In this document: piece after piece, positions 7,928 to 17,000 of the stretch
How the letters are laid out: each line of letters opens with the position of its first letter
How positions within the stretch are numbered: position 1 is the first letter of the stretch
Origin: Kitasatospora sp. NA04385
GTDB taxonomy: Bacteria > Actinomycetota > Actinomycetes > Streptomycetales > Streptomycetaceae
Assembly: GCF_013364235.1 (NCBI RefSeq)
Contig: NZ_CP054919.1
Coordinates: forward strand, 7,861,603-7,925,602
Direction: 5' to 3'
DNA: 64,000 bases
Position numbers and translations under genes: made by a program
Notes under the pieces: model-generated
Told to the model about the DNA's origin: nothing
Database searches by the model: none
The model's input: the letters and a program-made list of their open reading frames with translations, nothing else

Positions 7928-8887
7928 TTGGAAATCCTCGCCTGCGCGCACTGCGGGGGCACCCTCACCCGGCCCCTCACCCGGGTCAGGTTCCCGCCGT
8001 ACGCCCACTACCCGGTGGGCAACGGCCACCCGATGCCCGTCCTGATGGACGCCGGGACGTACGCCGTCGATCCCGCCCCCGACCCCGGCCCCGCCGGCTG
8101 GCTGCTGCTCGCCCCCGGCGACGCCACCGGCACCGTGCTCGTCCGCGAACGCGCCGTCATCGCCTGCTGCGGCATCACCGGTGACAACCTGTCCTGCGCC
8201 GCCTGCCTGCGCCCGGTCGGCAGCCGCGACGACGAGTGCTCGTTCTGGCAGGCCGTCTGGCTCGACCCAGGCGCGGTGCGCGCCGTCCCCGCCGGGCCCG
8301 ACCGGCCGCCCGCCGGGTGGGCCGAACTCGTCCACGACCGCTCCGGGCCGCTGCCGGTCAGCGAGTGGGGCCGCTGGGACGAACGGTGCGAGCAGGAGAC
8401 CACCCTGGCGCTCGCGCACCTGATCGCGGCCGCCGACGGCCACCCCGTCCGGATCGAGCACGGGCACGCCGCCGAACTCCTCGGCCCGCAACTCGCCCGC
8501 CACCTGCGCACCGCCACCGGCCCCGCCAAACGCTGCACCCTGCACGGCCCCGACCTGCCGCCCACCGGCCTCCGCCCCGACCTCGCCCTCGTCCCGCTGC
8601 ACCCGCACACCGGCGAGGTCTGGCCCGCGCCGCCCGGCGCCCGCGCCGTCCCGTTGCACGTCGAGGTCTGGCGCCACCTCGCCTTCCACGACGACCGGCC
8701 CGCCGTCCGGATCGGCCACCGGCTCCGCGCCGAACTGGCCCGCGACGACCCGCAACCGCCCTCCCGCGGCTACTGGCTGTGGACCGACACCCGGCTGCTC
8801 CACGACACCCTGGCCCGACTGCCCGCCGTCCGCGGACCCGCCTTCCGCGCCACGCCCGACGCGCTCTCGCGCGACTCCGGGTACTGA
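7928..8887 (+). CDS. Hypothetical protein with paired CxxC motifs
   Basis: A 319-residue cytoplasmic protein I do not recognise. The start is probably TTG at 7928, with GGAAGGAG seven bases upstream; it then reads MEILACAHCGGTLTRPLTRV. Paired cysteines CAHC (residues 6-9) and CC...CAAC (about 78-97) look like a split zinc ribbon. The rest is His-, Trp- and Arg-rich with no known catalytic motif. Codon use is normal for the genome. It follows the phoD terminator and so has its own promoter. Confidence 0.7.
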   Translation: MEILACAHCGGTLTRPLTRVRFPPYAHYPVGNGHPMPVLMDAGTYAVDPAPDPGPAGWLLLAPGDATGTVLVRERAVIACCGITGDNLSCAACLRPVGSRDDECSFWQAVWLDPGAVRAVPAGPDRPPAGWAELVHDRSGPLPVSEWGRWDERCEQETTLALAHLIAAADGHPVRIEHGHAAELLGPQLARHLRTATGPAKRCTLHGPDLPPTGLRPDLALVPLHPHTGEVWPAPPGARAVPLHVEVWRHLAFHDDRPAVRIGHRLRAELARDDPQPPSRGYWLWTDTRLLHDTLARLPAVRGPAFRATPDALSRDSGY

Positions 8888-9246
8888 GACGACGACGGCG
8901 ACCACCCGGCCCGCCGTCGCCGTGCTCCCCGACCGGGCCAGCCCGGCCAGGCCGACCGGCTCCGGCGGCACGTCCAGCAGGGCGTCGTGGTCCTGCGGTG
9001 CGGTCGGCCCGGGCGCGGTGGGGTCGGCAGGCGGGCGCGGGGGACGGGCGGCAGCCGTCGGGGGCGGCCCCGGCACGTCGGGCGTTCCGCGGTGTCACGG
9101 AACAGGGGGCGGATCGGCCGGCACTACAGGCGCACCGGGGCGGGGCCGCGCCGGACGGTCCGGCGGATAGGGTCGCAGGCACACCGGTGGTCCGCCCTCC
9201 GAGAACTCCCGTGCCGCGTGCGGCCGGAGAAAGGCTCCCCCTGACC
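8888..9246. other. Intergenic region, no confirmed gene
   Basis: 359 bases between two plus-strand genes. A minus-strand stretch near 8890-9000 reads LLDVPPEPVGLAGLARSG, which resembles coding sequence, but it has no clear start and runs on as antisense through the upstream gene. It is most likely noise or an old remnant. GGAGAAAGG just before 9247 serves the acetyltransferase. Confidence 0.4.
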
Positions 9247-9915
9247 GTGCCCAGCACCTCGCACCCCCTGCTGGCGTACCTGCTGGCCGCCGCCGAGGGC
9301 CGCTTCCCGCCCGCGGACGGGCGGGTGACGGTGCTGCCGCCGCTGCCCGGTGGCCTCGAGTGCTCGGTCGCCTTCACCGGGCACGCCGTCCTGGCCACCG
9401 CGCTCGACGCCCGCCGGGTCGCCGCCGCCGGTGCGGACGGCTACGGCGGATCGCTCGCCCCCGGCTTCCTGCTGCACCTGGCCGGACCCGGCGGCTGGAT
9501 CGGCGTCACCGACGCCACGCTCACCGCCCGCGCCACCGGCGGCCCGCCCCGGCTCGCCACCCTGCACGGCCTCGACGACCACCCGCGGGTCCGCTTCGCC
9601 CGCGACCTGCGCACCGACGTCACCGTGCACGGCGACGAACGCGGACTGGTCACGCTCGCCACCGGACTGGCCGGGCGCCGCGAACTCGGCATCGAACTGC
9701 ACGACACCCGCGACGGCGGCCGCGGCCACGGCCGCTCCCTGCTGCGCGACGCCCTGACCCTGCTCCCCGCCGGCACCCCCCTCTTCGCCGCCGTCGCCCC
9801 CGGCAACGCCCGCTCCCTGCGCGCCTTCCTGGCCGGCGGCTTCACCCCCGTGGGCAGCGAAGTCCTGCTGCGCCCCGCTCAGGCCAGGTCGTCGGGGCCG
9901 GGCACGCCGCTGTAG
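9247..9915 (+). CDS. GNAT-like N-acetyltransferase
   Basis: A 222-residue protein. The C-terminal half resembles a GNAT fold: RELGIELHDTRDGGRGHGRSL at about residue 155 is the acetyl-CoA loop (Q/R-x-x-G-x-G/A pattern as RGHGRS), followed by PLFAAVAPGNARSLRAFLAG, the typical last helix. The N-terminal half (GHAVLATALDARRV) is divergent. GTG start at 9247 is preceded by GGAGAAAGG. The last 37 bases overlap the tail of the opposing cupin gene. Substrate not predictable. Confidence 0.78.
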   Translation: MPSTSHPLLAYLLAAAEGRFPPADGRVTVLPPLPGGLECSVAFTGHAVLATALDARRVAAAGADGYGGSLAPGFLLHLAGPGGWIGVTDATLTARATGGPPRLATLHGLDDHPRVRFARDLRTDVTVHGDERGLVTLATGLAGRRELGIELHDTRDGGRGHGRSLLRDALTLLPAGTPLFAAVAPGNARSLRAFLAGGFTPVGSEVLLRPAQARSSGPGTPL

Positions 9916-10220
9916 GCCGGGGCGAACAGCACCAGGGCGACCAAGTCCTCGGTGATGTCGTGGAAGCGGTGCTCCTCCCGGGCCGGGACGAACAGCGAGC
10001 TGCCCGGGCTGACGTCCACGGTGCGGCCGCCGGAGGTGAAGCGGGCCCGGCCCCGGGTGACCACGTAGACCTCGTCCTGGAGGTGCGGCGACTGGTCGTC
10101 GGTGGAGCCGGCCGGCAGCGAGTAGGTGCCGAAGCTCAGCGCGGGCACGCTCAGGTGTTCCGCGTAGTCGGGCGAACCGTCCGGGGCGGGGCGGAAGTGC
10201 CCGCTGTCGATGATCTCCAT
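9879..10220 (-). CDS. Cupin-domain protein
   Basis: A 113-residue cupin (MEIIDSGHFRPAPDGS). The beta-barrel motifs are SPHLQDEVYVVTRGRARF (metal ligands H, E) and PGSSLFVPAREEHRFHD (final His). The ATG at 10220 is chosen over 10238 because the family N-terminus starts there. It converges on the acetyltransferase with a 37-base tail-to-tail overlap. Such proteins bind small molecules or act as dioxygenase-like enzymes; no specific role is visible. Confidence 0.88.
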   Translation of the reverse strand: MEIIDSGHFRPAPDGSPDYAEHLSVPALSFGTYSLPAGSTDDQSPHLQDEVYVVTRGRARFTSGGRTVDVSPGSSLFVPAREEHRFHDITEDLVALVLFAPAYSGVPGPDDLA

Positions 10221-10388
10221 GGTGGCCGATCCTCGCACGACCGGACGGGCCCGGGGGAGAGGGCGTCGGGACCACCCGGCCGTCGGGGCCCGCCCGTTGG
10301 GTGCCGGGGGGATCGACGGGGGCGACGGGGGCGACGGGGAGGGGGACCCCGGCCGGGTGGGGGGCCGGCCGGGGGGAGTGGGGCGCGG

Positions 10389-11855
10389 TCAGGGGAGGCT
10401 GACGGCGGTGATCCGGGCGTGCGGGAAGCTGCCTCGTTCCAGGGCGTCGACCGCGGCGGAGGCGAAGTCGCCGGTGGTGATCCGGCTGGTGCCCGCCGCG
10501 TCCGTCAGCGGTGTGTCGGTGGCGGCCACCCGGTAGCGGCCCGTCCGGGCGCCCGGGACGAGGTGGACCGGGGGCGGGCTGAAGTACGTCCACTCCACCG
10601 GGGTGTCGGCGGCGCGCAGCAGGTCGAGCGCGGCCGTCTGGTCCCGGGCGGTCTCCAGGTACTGGGCGGGGAAGTCCGGGGAGTCGACGAAGCGTCGGCC
10701 CGGCGCGTACTCCAGGCTGCCGCCGCCGCCCACGAACAGCAGCCGCGGCACCCCCGCCTCGGGGAGCGCGGCCAGCAGCGCCCCGGCCGCGCGCGGCACC
10801 AGGCCGTCCGGCCCCTTGAGCGCGGCGACCACCGCGTCGTGCCCGGCCAGCACGGCGGCCAGCGCGGCCTCGTCCGCCGCGTCCGCGTCCGCCCGGCCGA
10901 GCGGGGTGACGTGGTGGCCGCGGCGCTCGGCCTCGCGGGCCACCTCGCCGCCAAGGTGCCCGCTCGCGCCGAGCACGGCCACCCGCAGCGGGCGGGGCTC
11001 GGCCAGCCCGTCCAGGAAACCGGCGATCAGCGGGGCGATCTCGGGCGCGCACTCCTCCAGGGCGAAGTGGCCGGTGTCGAACAGGTGCACCTCGGCATCC
11101 GGTACGTCCCGCCGGTAGGCCGCGGCCCCGGCCGGGAGGAAGAAGGCGTCGTTGCGCCCCCAGAGCACCAGCGTCGGCGGCCGGTGCTCGCGCAGCCAGC
11201 GCTGCCAGCGCGGGTACAGCCCGAGGTTGGAGTGGTAGTCCAGGGCCAGCGCCGTCTGCGCGGCCCGGCGGCCCGGCGCGTCCAGGAAGTGCTGGTCCAG
11301 CGTCCACCCGTCCGGGTCGATCAGGGCCGGGTCGGCGGCGCCGCCCTCGTACTGACCGCGCGTCACCTCCAGGGTGAACAGCGGCTGGACGGCCTCGGCG
11401 GCGCCCGGCTCGCCGGTGCGGTGCGCGACGGCGCCGAGCGCCAGCTCCGACAGGCCCTCCCGGTAGGCGTTGGCGTTCTGCACCACCAGGCCGGCGATCA
11501 GCTCCGGGCGGCGGGTGGCCAGCCGGAAGCCCACCGGGCCGCCGAAGTCGAAGGCGTACAGCGCGAAGCGCTCCAGACCGAGCGCGTCCACGAAGCCCTC
11601 CAGCACTTCGGACAGCGCGTCGAAGGAGTACGCGAAGGACGCCGGGGCCTCGGTGTGCCCGAAGCCCGGGTAGTCCGGCGCGATCAGCCGGAACCGCGGA
11701 CCGAGGGCGTCGAACAGGCGGCGGAACTGGTGCGAGGCGGACGGGAAGCCGTGCAGCAGTAACAGGACCGGGGCGGTCTCCGGCCCGGCGGCGCGGTAGA
11801 AGACGCGGACGCCGCCGACGTCCACGAAACGGTGCTCCACGCGGGGCAGGGGCAT
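10389..11855 (-). CDS. Alpha/beta-hydrolase fused to a Rossmann NAD(P)H-binding domain
   Basis: A 488-residue two-enzyme fusion. Residues 1-285 are an epoxide-hydrolase-like alpha/beta-hydrolase: HGFPSASHQ, elbow AFDFGGPVGF with Asp nucleophile, acid near LVLWGRNDAF, and final His in DTGHFALEE. After the short linker AEPRPL, residues 290-488 are an atypical short-chain/NmrA-like domain starting RVAVLGASGHLGGEVAREAE with the GxxGxxG dinucleotide loop. Reading is continuous with no frame change. CTGGAGGG precedes the ATG. It is divergent from a TetR gene that likely controls it. The pair suggests sequential oxidation and hydrolysis of an unknown substrate. Confidence 0.88.
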   Translation of the reverse strand: MPLPRVEHRFVDVGGVRVFYRAAGPETAPVLLLLHGFPSASHQFRRLFDALGPRFRLIAPDYPGFGHTEAPASFAYSFDALSEVLEGFVDALGLERFALYAFDFGGPVGFRLATRRPELIAGLVVQNANAYREGLSELALGAVAHRTGEPGAAEAVQPLFTLEVTRGQYEGGAADPALIDPDGWTLDQHFLDAPGRRAAQTALALDYHSNLGLYPRWQRWLREHRPPTLVLWGRNDAFFLPAGAAAYRRDVPDAEVHLFDTGHFALEECAPEIAPLIAGFLDGLAEPRPLRVAVLGASGHLGGEVAREAERRGHHVTPLGRADADAADEAALAAVLAGHDAVVAALKGPDGLVPRAAGALLAALPEAGVPRLLFVGGGGSLEYAPGRRFVDSPDFPAQYLETARDQTAALDLLRAADTPVEWTYFSPPPVHLVPGARTGRYRVAATDTPLTDAAGTSRITTGDFASAAVDALERGSFPHARITAVSLP

Positions 11856-11911
11856 GCGGGACCCTCCAGGGGACGAAGCAAACGCAGGTGCTGCTGCATT
11901 AGGCTCGATCC

Positions 11912-11928
11912 TGGCGGACCCCCCGCCA
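11912..11928. promoter_or_regulatory. Candidate TetR operator between divergent genes
   Basis: TGGCGG-ACCCC-CCGCCA is a perfect 6-5-6 inverted repeat in the space between the fusion hydrolase and the TetR gene. A related pair AACGCAGGTG (11881) and AACGCAAGGG (11931) flanks it as direct repeats 50 bases apart. Confidence 0.4.
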
Positions 11929-11949
11929 CTAACGCAAGGGAATTTTCAT

Positions 11950-12636
11950 TTGGCAACCGAGGACTTCGACCCCGCACCGGAACGGGACGCCGGCGGGGCC
12001 CCCGCGCCGGGCACCCGCCGCCCGGGCGGCCGCACCGCCCGGACCAGGACCTCCGTCCTGGAGGCCGCCCTCGCCGAACTCGTCGAGCACGGCTACGCCG
12101 ACACCCGGATCGACCGGATCGCCGGCCGCGCCGGAGTCGCCGCCACCACCGTCTACCGGCGCTGGGGCAGCCTGGAGAACATCGTGGTCGACCTCGCCGA
12201 CCACCTCGCCGTGTCCATCACCCTGGGCTCGGGAGCCAGCCTGGAGGGCGACCTGCGGACGGTCGCCCGCGCCGTCGTCGCCCTGCACGCGGACCCGGCC
12301 CACCGGGCCTGGCTGCGCGCCATGGTCTCCGCGGCGGCGGCCTCCCCGAAGGCCCAGCGGATGCTGTCCGAGGTGCTGGACAGGCGCCGCGAGACCACCG
12401 CCGCGGCGGTCACCGAGGCGATCGCCCGCGGTGAGGTCCCGCCCGGCACCGACGGCCACGAGGTGATCCGGGCCACCGTCGCCCCGCTCTACCTGCGGAT
12501 GTACATCACCGCGGAGCCGGTGGGCGACGCGGAGGCCGACCGGGCGGCGGCGGCCGCGGCGCTGGCGGCCAGGGCGGGGCTGTACGTGGTGGAGCGGGAG
12601 CCGGGCGGTGGCGCGGAGGACGGCCCGGTGCGCTGA
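11950..12636 (+). CDS. TetR family transcriptional regulator
   Basis: About 228 residues from a TTG at 11950 that follows AAGGGAA. The HTH domain is at residues about 32-80: VLEAALAELVEHGYADTRI then GVAATTVYRRWGSLEN, a classical TetR recognition helix. The C-terminal domain (LRTVARAVVALHADPAHRAW) is a TetR_C ligand-binding bundle. An ATG at 11854 is also in frame but would overlap the divergent gene and leave no operator space. Likely autorepressor and repressor of the adjacent hydrolase-reductase fusion. Confidence 0.9.
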   Translation: MATEDFDPAPERDAGGAPAPGTRRPGGRTARTRTSVLEAALAELVEHGYADTRIDRIAGRAGVAATTVYRRWGSLENIVVDLADHLAVSITLGSGASLEGDLRTVARAVVALHADPAHRAWLRAMVSAAAASPKAQRMLSEVLDRRRETTAAAVTEAIARGEVPPGTDGHEVIRATVAPLYLRMYITAEPVGDAEADRAAAAAALAARAGLYVVEREPGGGAEDGPVR

Positions 12637-12718
12637 CGCGGAGGGCCCGGCCCCGGAGCGCCGAGTCTCGGGGGGCGAGTGGCGAGGGGGCGTCGGGCGG
12701 GAGGGCCCGGGCGCGGGG

Positions 12719-13515
12719 TCAGTTGACGTGGCTGAAGGTCGGGGGCACCGGGAGGGTGGTCCAGCGGCCGGCGGGCCAGACCAGGACGCGGGCGCGGCCG
12801 ATGACGTCGTCCAGCGGGACGAAACCGCCCGCCGGGTTGTGGAGCTGCTGGTAGCGGGAGTCGCGGGAGTCGTTGCGGTGGTCGCCCATCACCCACAGGA
12901 AGCCCTTCGGGACCTTGACCGTGCCGACCGGGAAGTCGTCGCAGGGGGTGGAGCCGGGGAAGAGGTAGGGCTCGTCCAGGGCGGTGCCGTTGACCTTCAG
13001 CGGCTGGCCCGCGTTGCACTCGACGGTGTCGCCGCCGACCGCGATGACCCGCTTGATCAGGTCCTTCTCGTCCGCGGCGGGCATCAGCCCGAGGTGGCTC
13101 AGCAGGCTCTGCACGACGTTGCCGGAGCCGGTCTCCTCGGTCAGCCAGCCGCCCGGGTCCTTGAAGACGACGACCTCGCCCCGGTGCGGCTGCTCGCCCA
13201 GCCAGGGGCTGAACTTGTCGACGGCCACCCGGTCGTCCTTCTGCAGGGTGCCCATCATCGAGCCGGACGGGATGACGAAGACCTGCACCAGGAAGGTCTT
13301 GATCACCAGGGACAGCAGCAGCGCCGAGGCCACGCAGCCCAGGACGGTGCGGGTGCGGGAGCGGCCCAGCACCCGGCGCAGCAGGGGCCGCGCCCGCCGG
13401 CCCGCCCGGCGCCGTCGGCGGAGCCGCCGGCCGGCCGGTCGTCCGGCGTTCCGGCGGGCGGGAGCGGGGACTCCGGGGCGGGCTCGGAGCCGGGTTCGGT
13501 GGCTGCGGTGTTCAC
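12719..13515 (-). CDS. lepB: Signal peptidase I, apparent frameshift in the N-terminal tail
   Basis: Type I signal peptidase. One membrane helix (TVLGCVASALLLSLVIKTF) precedes the catalytic Ser motif VIPSGSMMGTL and the Lys motif KRVIAVGGDTV; the box GFLWVMGDHRNDSRDSR is also intact. The reading frame of this core runs upstream into improbable Arg-rich sequence. A GTG at 13515 with GGGAG five bases before it starts a sensible tail (MNTAATEPGSEPAPESPLPP) in another frame. A single missing base near 13390-13400, in a run of G and C, would join them. So it is either an assembly error or a real lesion. It removes signal peptides outside the membrane. Confidence 0.85.
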
Positions 13516-14002
13516 GGTGGCTCCCGCTCGGGGCGGTCGGGCCGCGCCGCCGGGAGGCGGGTGGCGGCATCGGGTGGGGGAGTCCGGCGACGCGGCGTCC
13601 GGCTACGCGGCGTCCGGGGTGCGGCGTCCGAGGGGCTCAGTCCCGGCGGACCGGCGCCGGGGCGATCCGCCGCACCGGCAGCAGCGGCACCGGCAGCAGC
13701 GGCACCGGCAGCGCGCGCGGCGGCCCGTGGCGCGGTCCGACCCGCTCGGACCGCGGCAGTGCGTCGTGCTGCGGCACCTGCGACCTCCCCCCGGTAGCCG
13801 GCCGGGCCACCCTCCCCCGGACGGCGGCCATCGTACGTGCACCGTGCGTGTGCGCGGCGTAAGGGCGGGCCGGGCGTGCGGGAGCGGGAACGCAGGTGTG
13901 CCGCGACCCGTCCCCCAACCGGTCGCGGCACACCCGTCGTGCTGGTTACTGGCTCACTGCCCGACGGCTGTCCTGCCGTCGTCGTTCACGTGCTCCCGGT
14001 GG
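13516..14002. other. Intergenic region with GC-rich repeats, no confirmed gene
   Basis: 487 bases between lepB and the M4-M28 protease, both on the minus strand. A 15-bp unit GCACCGGCAGCAGCG is repeated 2.7 times at 13672-13712. A 64-codon minus frame starting MAAVRGRVARPATGG at 13831 crosses it, but has no ribosome site and ends in repeat-derived PLLPVPLLPV, so I do not call it. Confidence 0.5.
13896..13933 (-). terminator. Terminator hairpin after the M4-M28 protease gene
   Basis: GTGTGCCGCGACC (13896-13908) and GGTCGCGGCACAC (13921-13933) form a perfect 13-bp stem with a 12-base loop, about 70 bases past the protease stop codon. There is no T-run, as is usual in streptomycetes. Confidence 0.7.
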
Positions 14003-17000
14003 CTACAGGCGCTGCCACAGGGCGGGGACGACGTCCGGCGTCCAGGTGCTCTGCGAGGTGTGGGCCTGCAGGCACCGGTAGCTGACGCCGTTGTAGGTGA
14101 CGGTGTCGCCCACCTTGTAGGACACGCCGGCGGCCCAGGTGCCGCCGCCGTCACCGCCGCCGCCGTTCACGACCAGGGTGTAGCTGCTGGTGTGGGTGGC
14201 GGAGGCGCCGGTGCCGGTGACCGTGACGGTGTAGGTGCCGGCCGGGGTGGAGGCGGAGGTGGAGACCGTCATGGTCGCGCTGCCGCCGCTGGTGACGGAG
14301 GACGGGCTGAACGAGACGGTGGCGCCGGACGGGGTGCCGCTCGCGGTCAGCGACACGCTCTGCGCGCTGCCGGAGCTGGTGGCGGTGGAGACCGTGGCAC
14401 TGGCCGCGGAGCCCGCCTGGACGGTGCCGGTGGACGGGTTCACCCCGAGGGTGAAGTCGTTGTCCGGGGTGGTGGTGCCGCCGACCGAGGTCTTCCAGAT
14501 CACGTACGCCACACCGTCCGCGTTCCGGTTCAGCACCGTCGCGTTGACGTTGGACGTGGTGTCGCACGCGGAGTGGTAGCAGGAGTCGTACGACGCGCCC
14601 GCGGTGCCGCCCCACTTGCCCGCCTGCGCGGAGGACTTGGTGGCGCTGGCGCCCGCGGCGTAGCCGGAGGTCGGGATGCCGCCCTGCTGGAAGGAGTAGT
14701 CGTCGGAACGGCCCTGGCCCTCGACGTTCTCCTCCGGCTGGAGGTTCAGCGAGTCCCAGTACGCCTTGAGCGGCGCGGCCGTGGCCGAGTTGACGTTGTT
14801 GATGAAGTAGCCGGCGTTGGTGGAGCCGACCATGTCGAAGTTGTAGTAGCCCTTGATCGCCGAGCGCTGGGACGAGGAGAGCTGGCCCACGTAGTACTGC
14901 GAACCCTGGAGGCCCTGCTCCTCACCGGCCCACCAGGCGAACCGGACGTGCTTGGTCATGGTCGGGTTCTGCTGCGCCAGGACGAGCGCGTTCTCCAGCA
15001 GGACGGCCGAGCCGGAGCCGTTGTCGTTGATGCCCGGGCCGGCCGCGACCGAGTCCAGGTGCGCGCCGAACATGGTGACCTGGTCCGACGGGCCGCCCGG
15101 CCAGTCGGCGATCAGGTTGTTGGAGGTGTAGGTGCACGAGGTGCAGGTCTGCTCGGTGACGGTGTAGCCCGCCGCCTGCAGCTTGCCCTTCACGTACGCC
15201 AGCGACTGGGTGTAACCGGCGCTGCCCGCCCGGCGGTTGCCGCCGTTCTGCTGGGCCACGGTGTACAGCTGGCTCAGGTGCGCCTGCACGTTGGCCACGT
15301 TGATGTCCGGGGCCGAGCCGCCGGGGTTGCCCCCGCCGTTCACCGTCAGCTGGTACTGCGCGGTGTGGGTGGCCGGGCCGGAGCCGGTCACCGTCAGGGT
15401 GTAGGTGCCCGCCGGGGTGTTCGCGCCGACGTTGACGCTCAGGGTCGCCGAGCCGCCGGACTGCACGGTGGACGGCGAGACCGACGCGGTGGTTCCGGAC
15501 GGGGCGCCGGTCACCGACAGCGAGACGTTCGCCGCCGAGCCCGCGGTGACGGCGGTGGAGACCGTCGCGCTGGTCGAGCTGCCCGGCTGCACGGTGCCCG
15601 AGGACGGGCTCAGCGCCAGCGAGTAGTCGCTCGGGTTCCCGGTGCAGGTCGGGTCGCCGGCCTGGGCCGGAACGCTGATCGCGTCCCAGGCGGCCTTGGT
15701 GCGGTTGAAGAAGTTGCAGGTCGAGTCGAGGTTCTTGGCCGCGGTCAGGGTCGCGGTCCGGTACTTCTTGTACGTCATGCCGCTGGTCTTGAGCAGCATG
15801 CCGCCGTAGAAGACCCGGCCCGCGTCCCGGATGCCGATGCCGGTGACGGACGAGGAGTTGCAGGTCGGGCTGGTCGGCTTGCCGCCGCCCGGGTTGGAGC
15901 CCTCGGCCAGCAGGTAGAACCAGTGGTTCAGCGGGCCGGCCGCCGCGTGCTCCTCCGTGTTGGGGATCGAGGAGGAGTAGCAGTTCGGGTTGCCGGAGAC
16001 CTGCGAGGGGTTGTACATCACCCGGATCGGACCGGAGCCGACCAGGTTGATCATCTCGCCGACGGTGTAGTCCGGGCTGTCGTACGGGGCCGGCTCGTTG
16101 GCGTACGCCTCGGTCAGCGCGCCCATGATGTCGCCGGTCGCCTCGCCCAGGCCCGACTCGTTGTTGGCGCCGCCCGGCGTGTACTGGTCCAGGCCGTGGC
16201 CGAACTCGTGGCCCACCACGTCGATCGAGGCGATCCACTCGTTGGACTGGCTGTGGCCGATCGAGACGGTCGAACCGTCCCAGTACGCGTTGACGTCGTT
16301 CAGGCCGACCTTGACCGGCCAGCTGCCGCCGTTGCCGTTGTGGCCGTTGCGCCCCAGCCAGTCCCGGAGCATGTCCCACTCCTTCTGCGCCGCGAACATC
16401 GCGTCGGCGCAGCCCGTCTCCTTGGAGGTGGCGGCGCCGGTGCCCCAGGAGTCGGTGGACTTGGTGAAGACCTGACCGGTCGAGTAGTCCGAACACTGCA
16501 GGCCCGGACGGGTGGAGTCGCGCAGCGTGTACGAGCCCGCCGAGCCGCTGGTGTTGATGGTCAGGCCCGCCGGGCCGTTCCACTTGCTGTTGATGGTGCC
16601 GGCCTTGACGTCGTCGTAGCTGTCGGCCACCTCACCGGTGACCGCGTCCACGAACACGTGCAGGTGGCTGGGCCGGTTCTCGGTCGAACCGGTCAGCACC
16701 GACTCCCAGGCCAGCCGGGAGGTGCCGTCCTTGACCCGCACCACCAGGCGCGGTGCCTCGGCCGAGTCGACCTTCGCCAGCTTCGCGCGCGCCGCCCGCT
16801 CCGCCGCCGCCGCGCTCACCTTCGCCCTGGTCGGCACGCCCACCGGGCCGGTCGCGGCGTTCTGCACGCCGCGGACCTTGCCCTGGCCGTCGGCGAGCAC
16901 CACGGCGTCGCCGCCGACCACCGGCAGGCCCTTGTAGCTGCGCTCGTACGAGACCGAGTACAGGCCGTTCAGGAACTGGGTGACGTTCCGGCGCTCGTAG

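Noticed and set aside
8885..9076. Minus-strand coding fragment
   Set aside because: Short readable stretch without start, and it continues as antisense of the upstream gene.
9879..9915. Fusion or frameshift between the acetyltransferase and the cupin
   Set aside because: The genes face each other on opposite strands; it is a 37-base tail-to-tail overlap, both with intact stops.
13637..13831. Small minus-strand gene of 64 codons
   Set aside because: No ribosome site; its last third comes from a 15-bp tandem repeat, and it lies downstream of the protease terminator.
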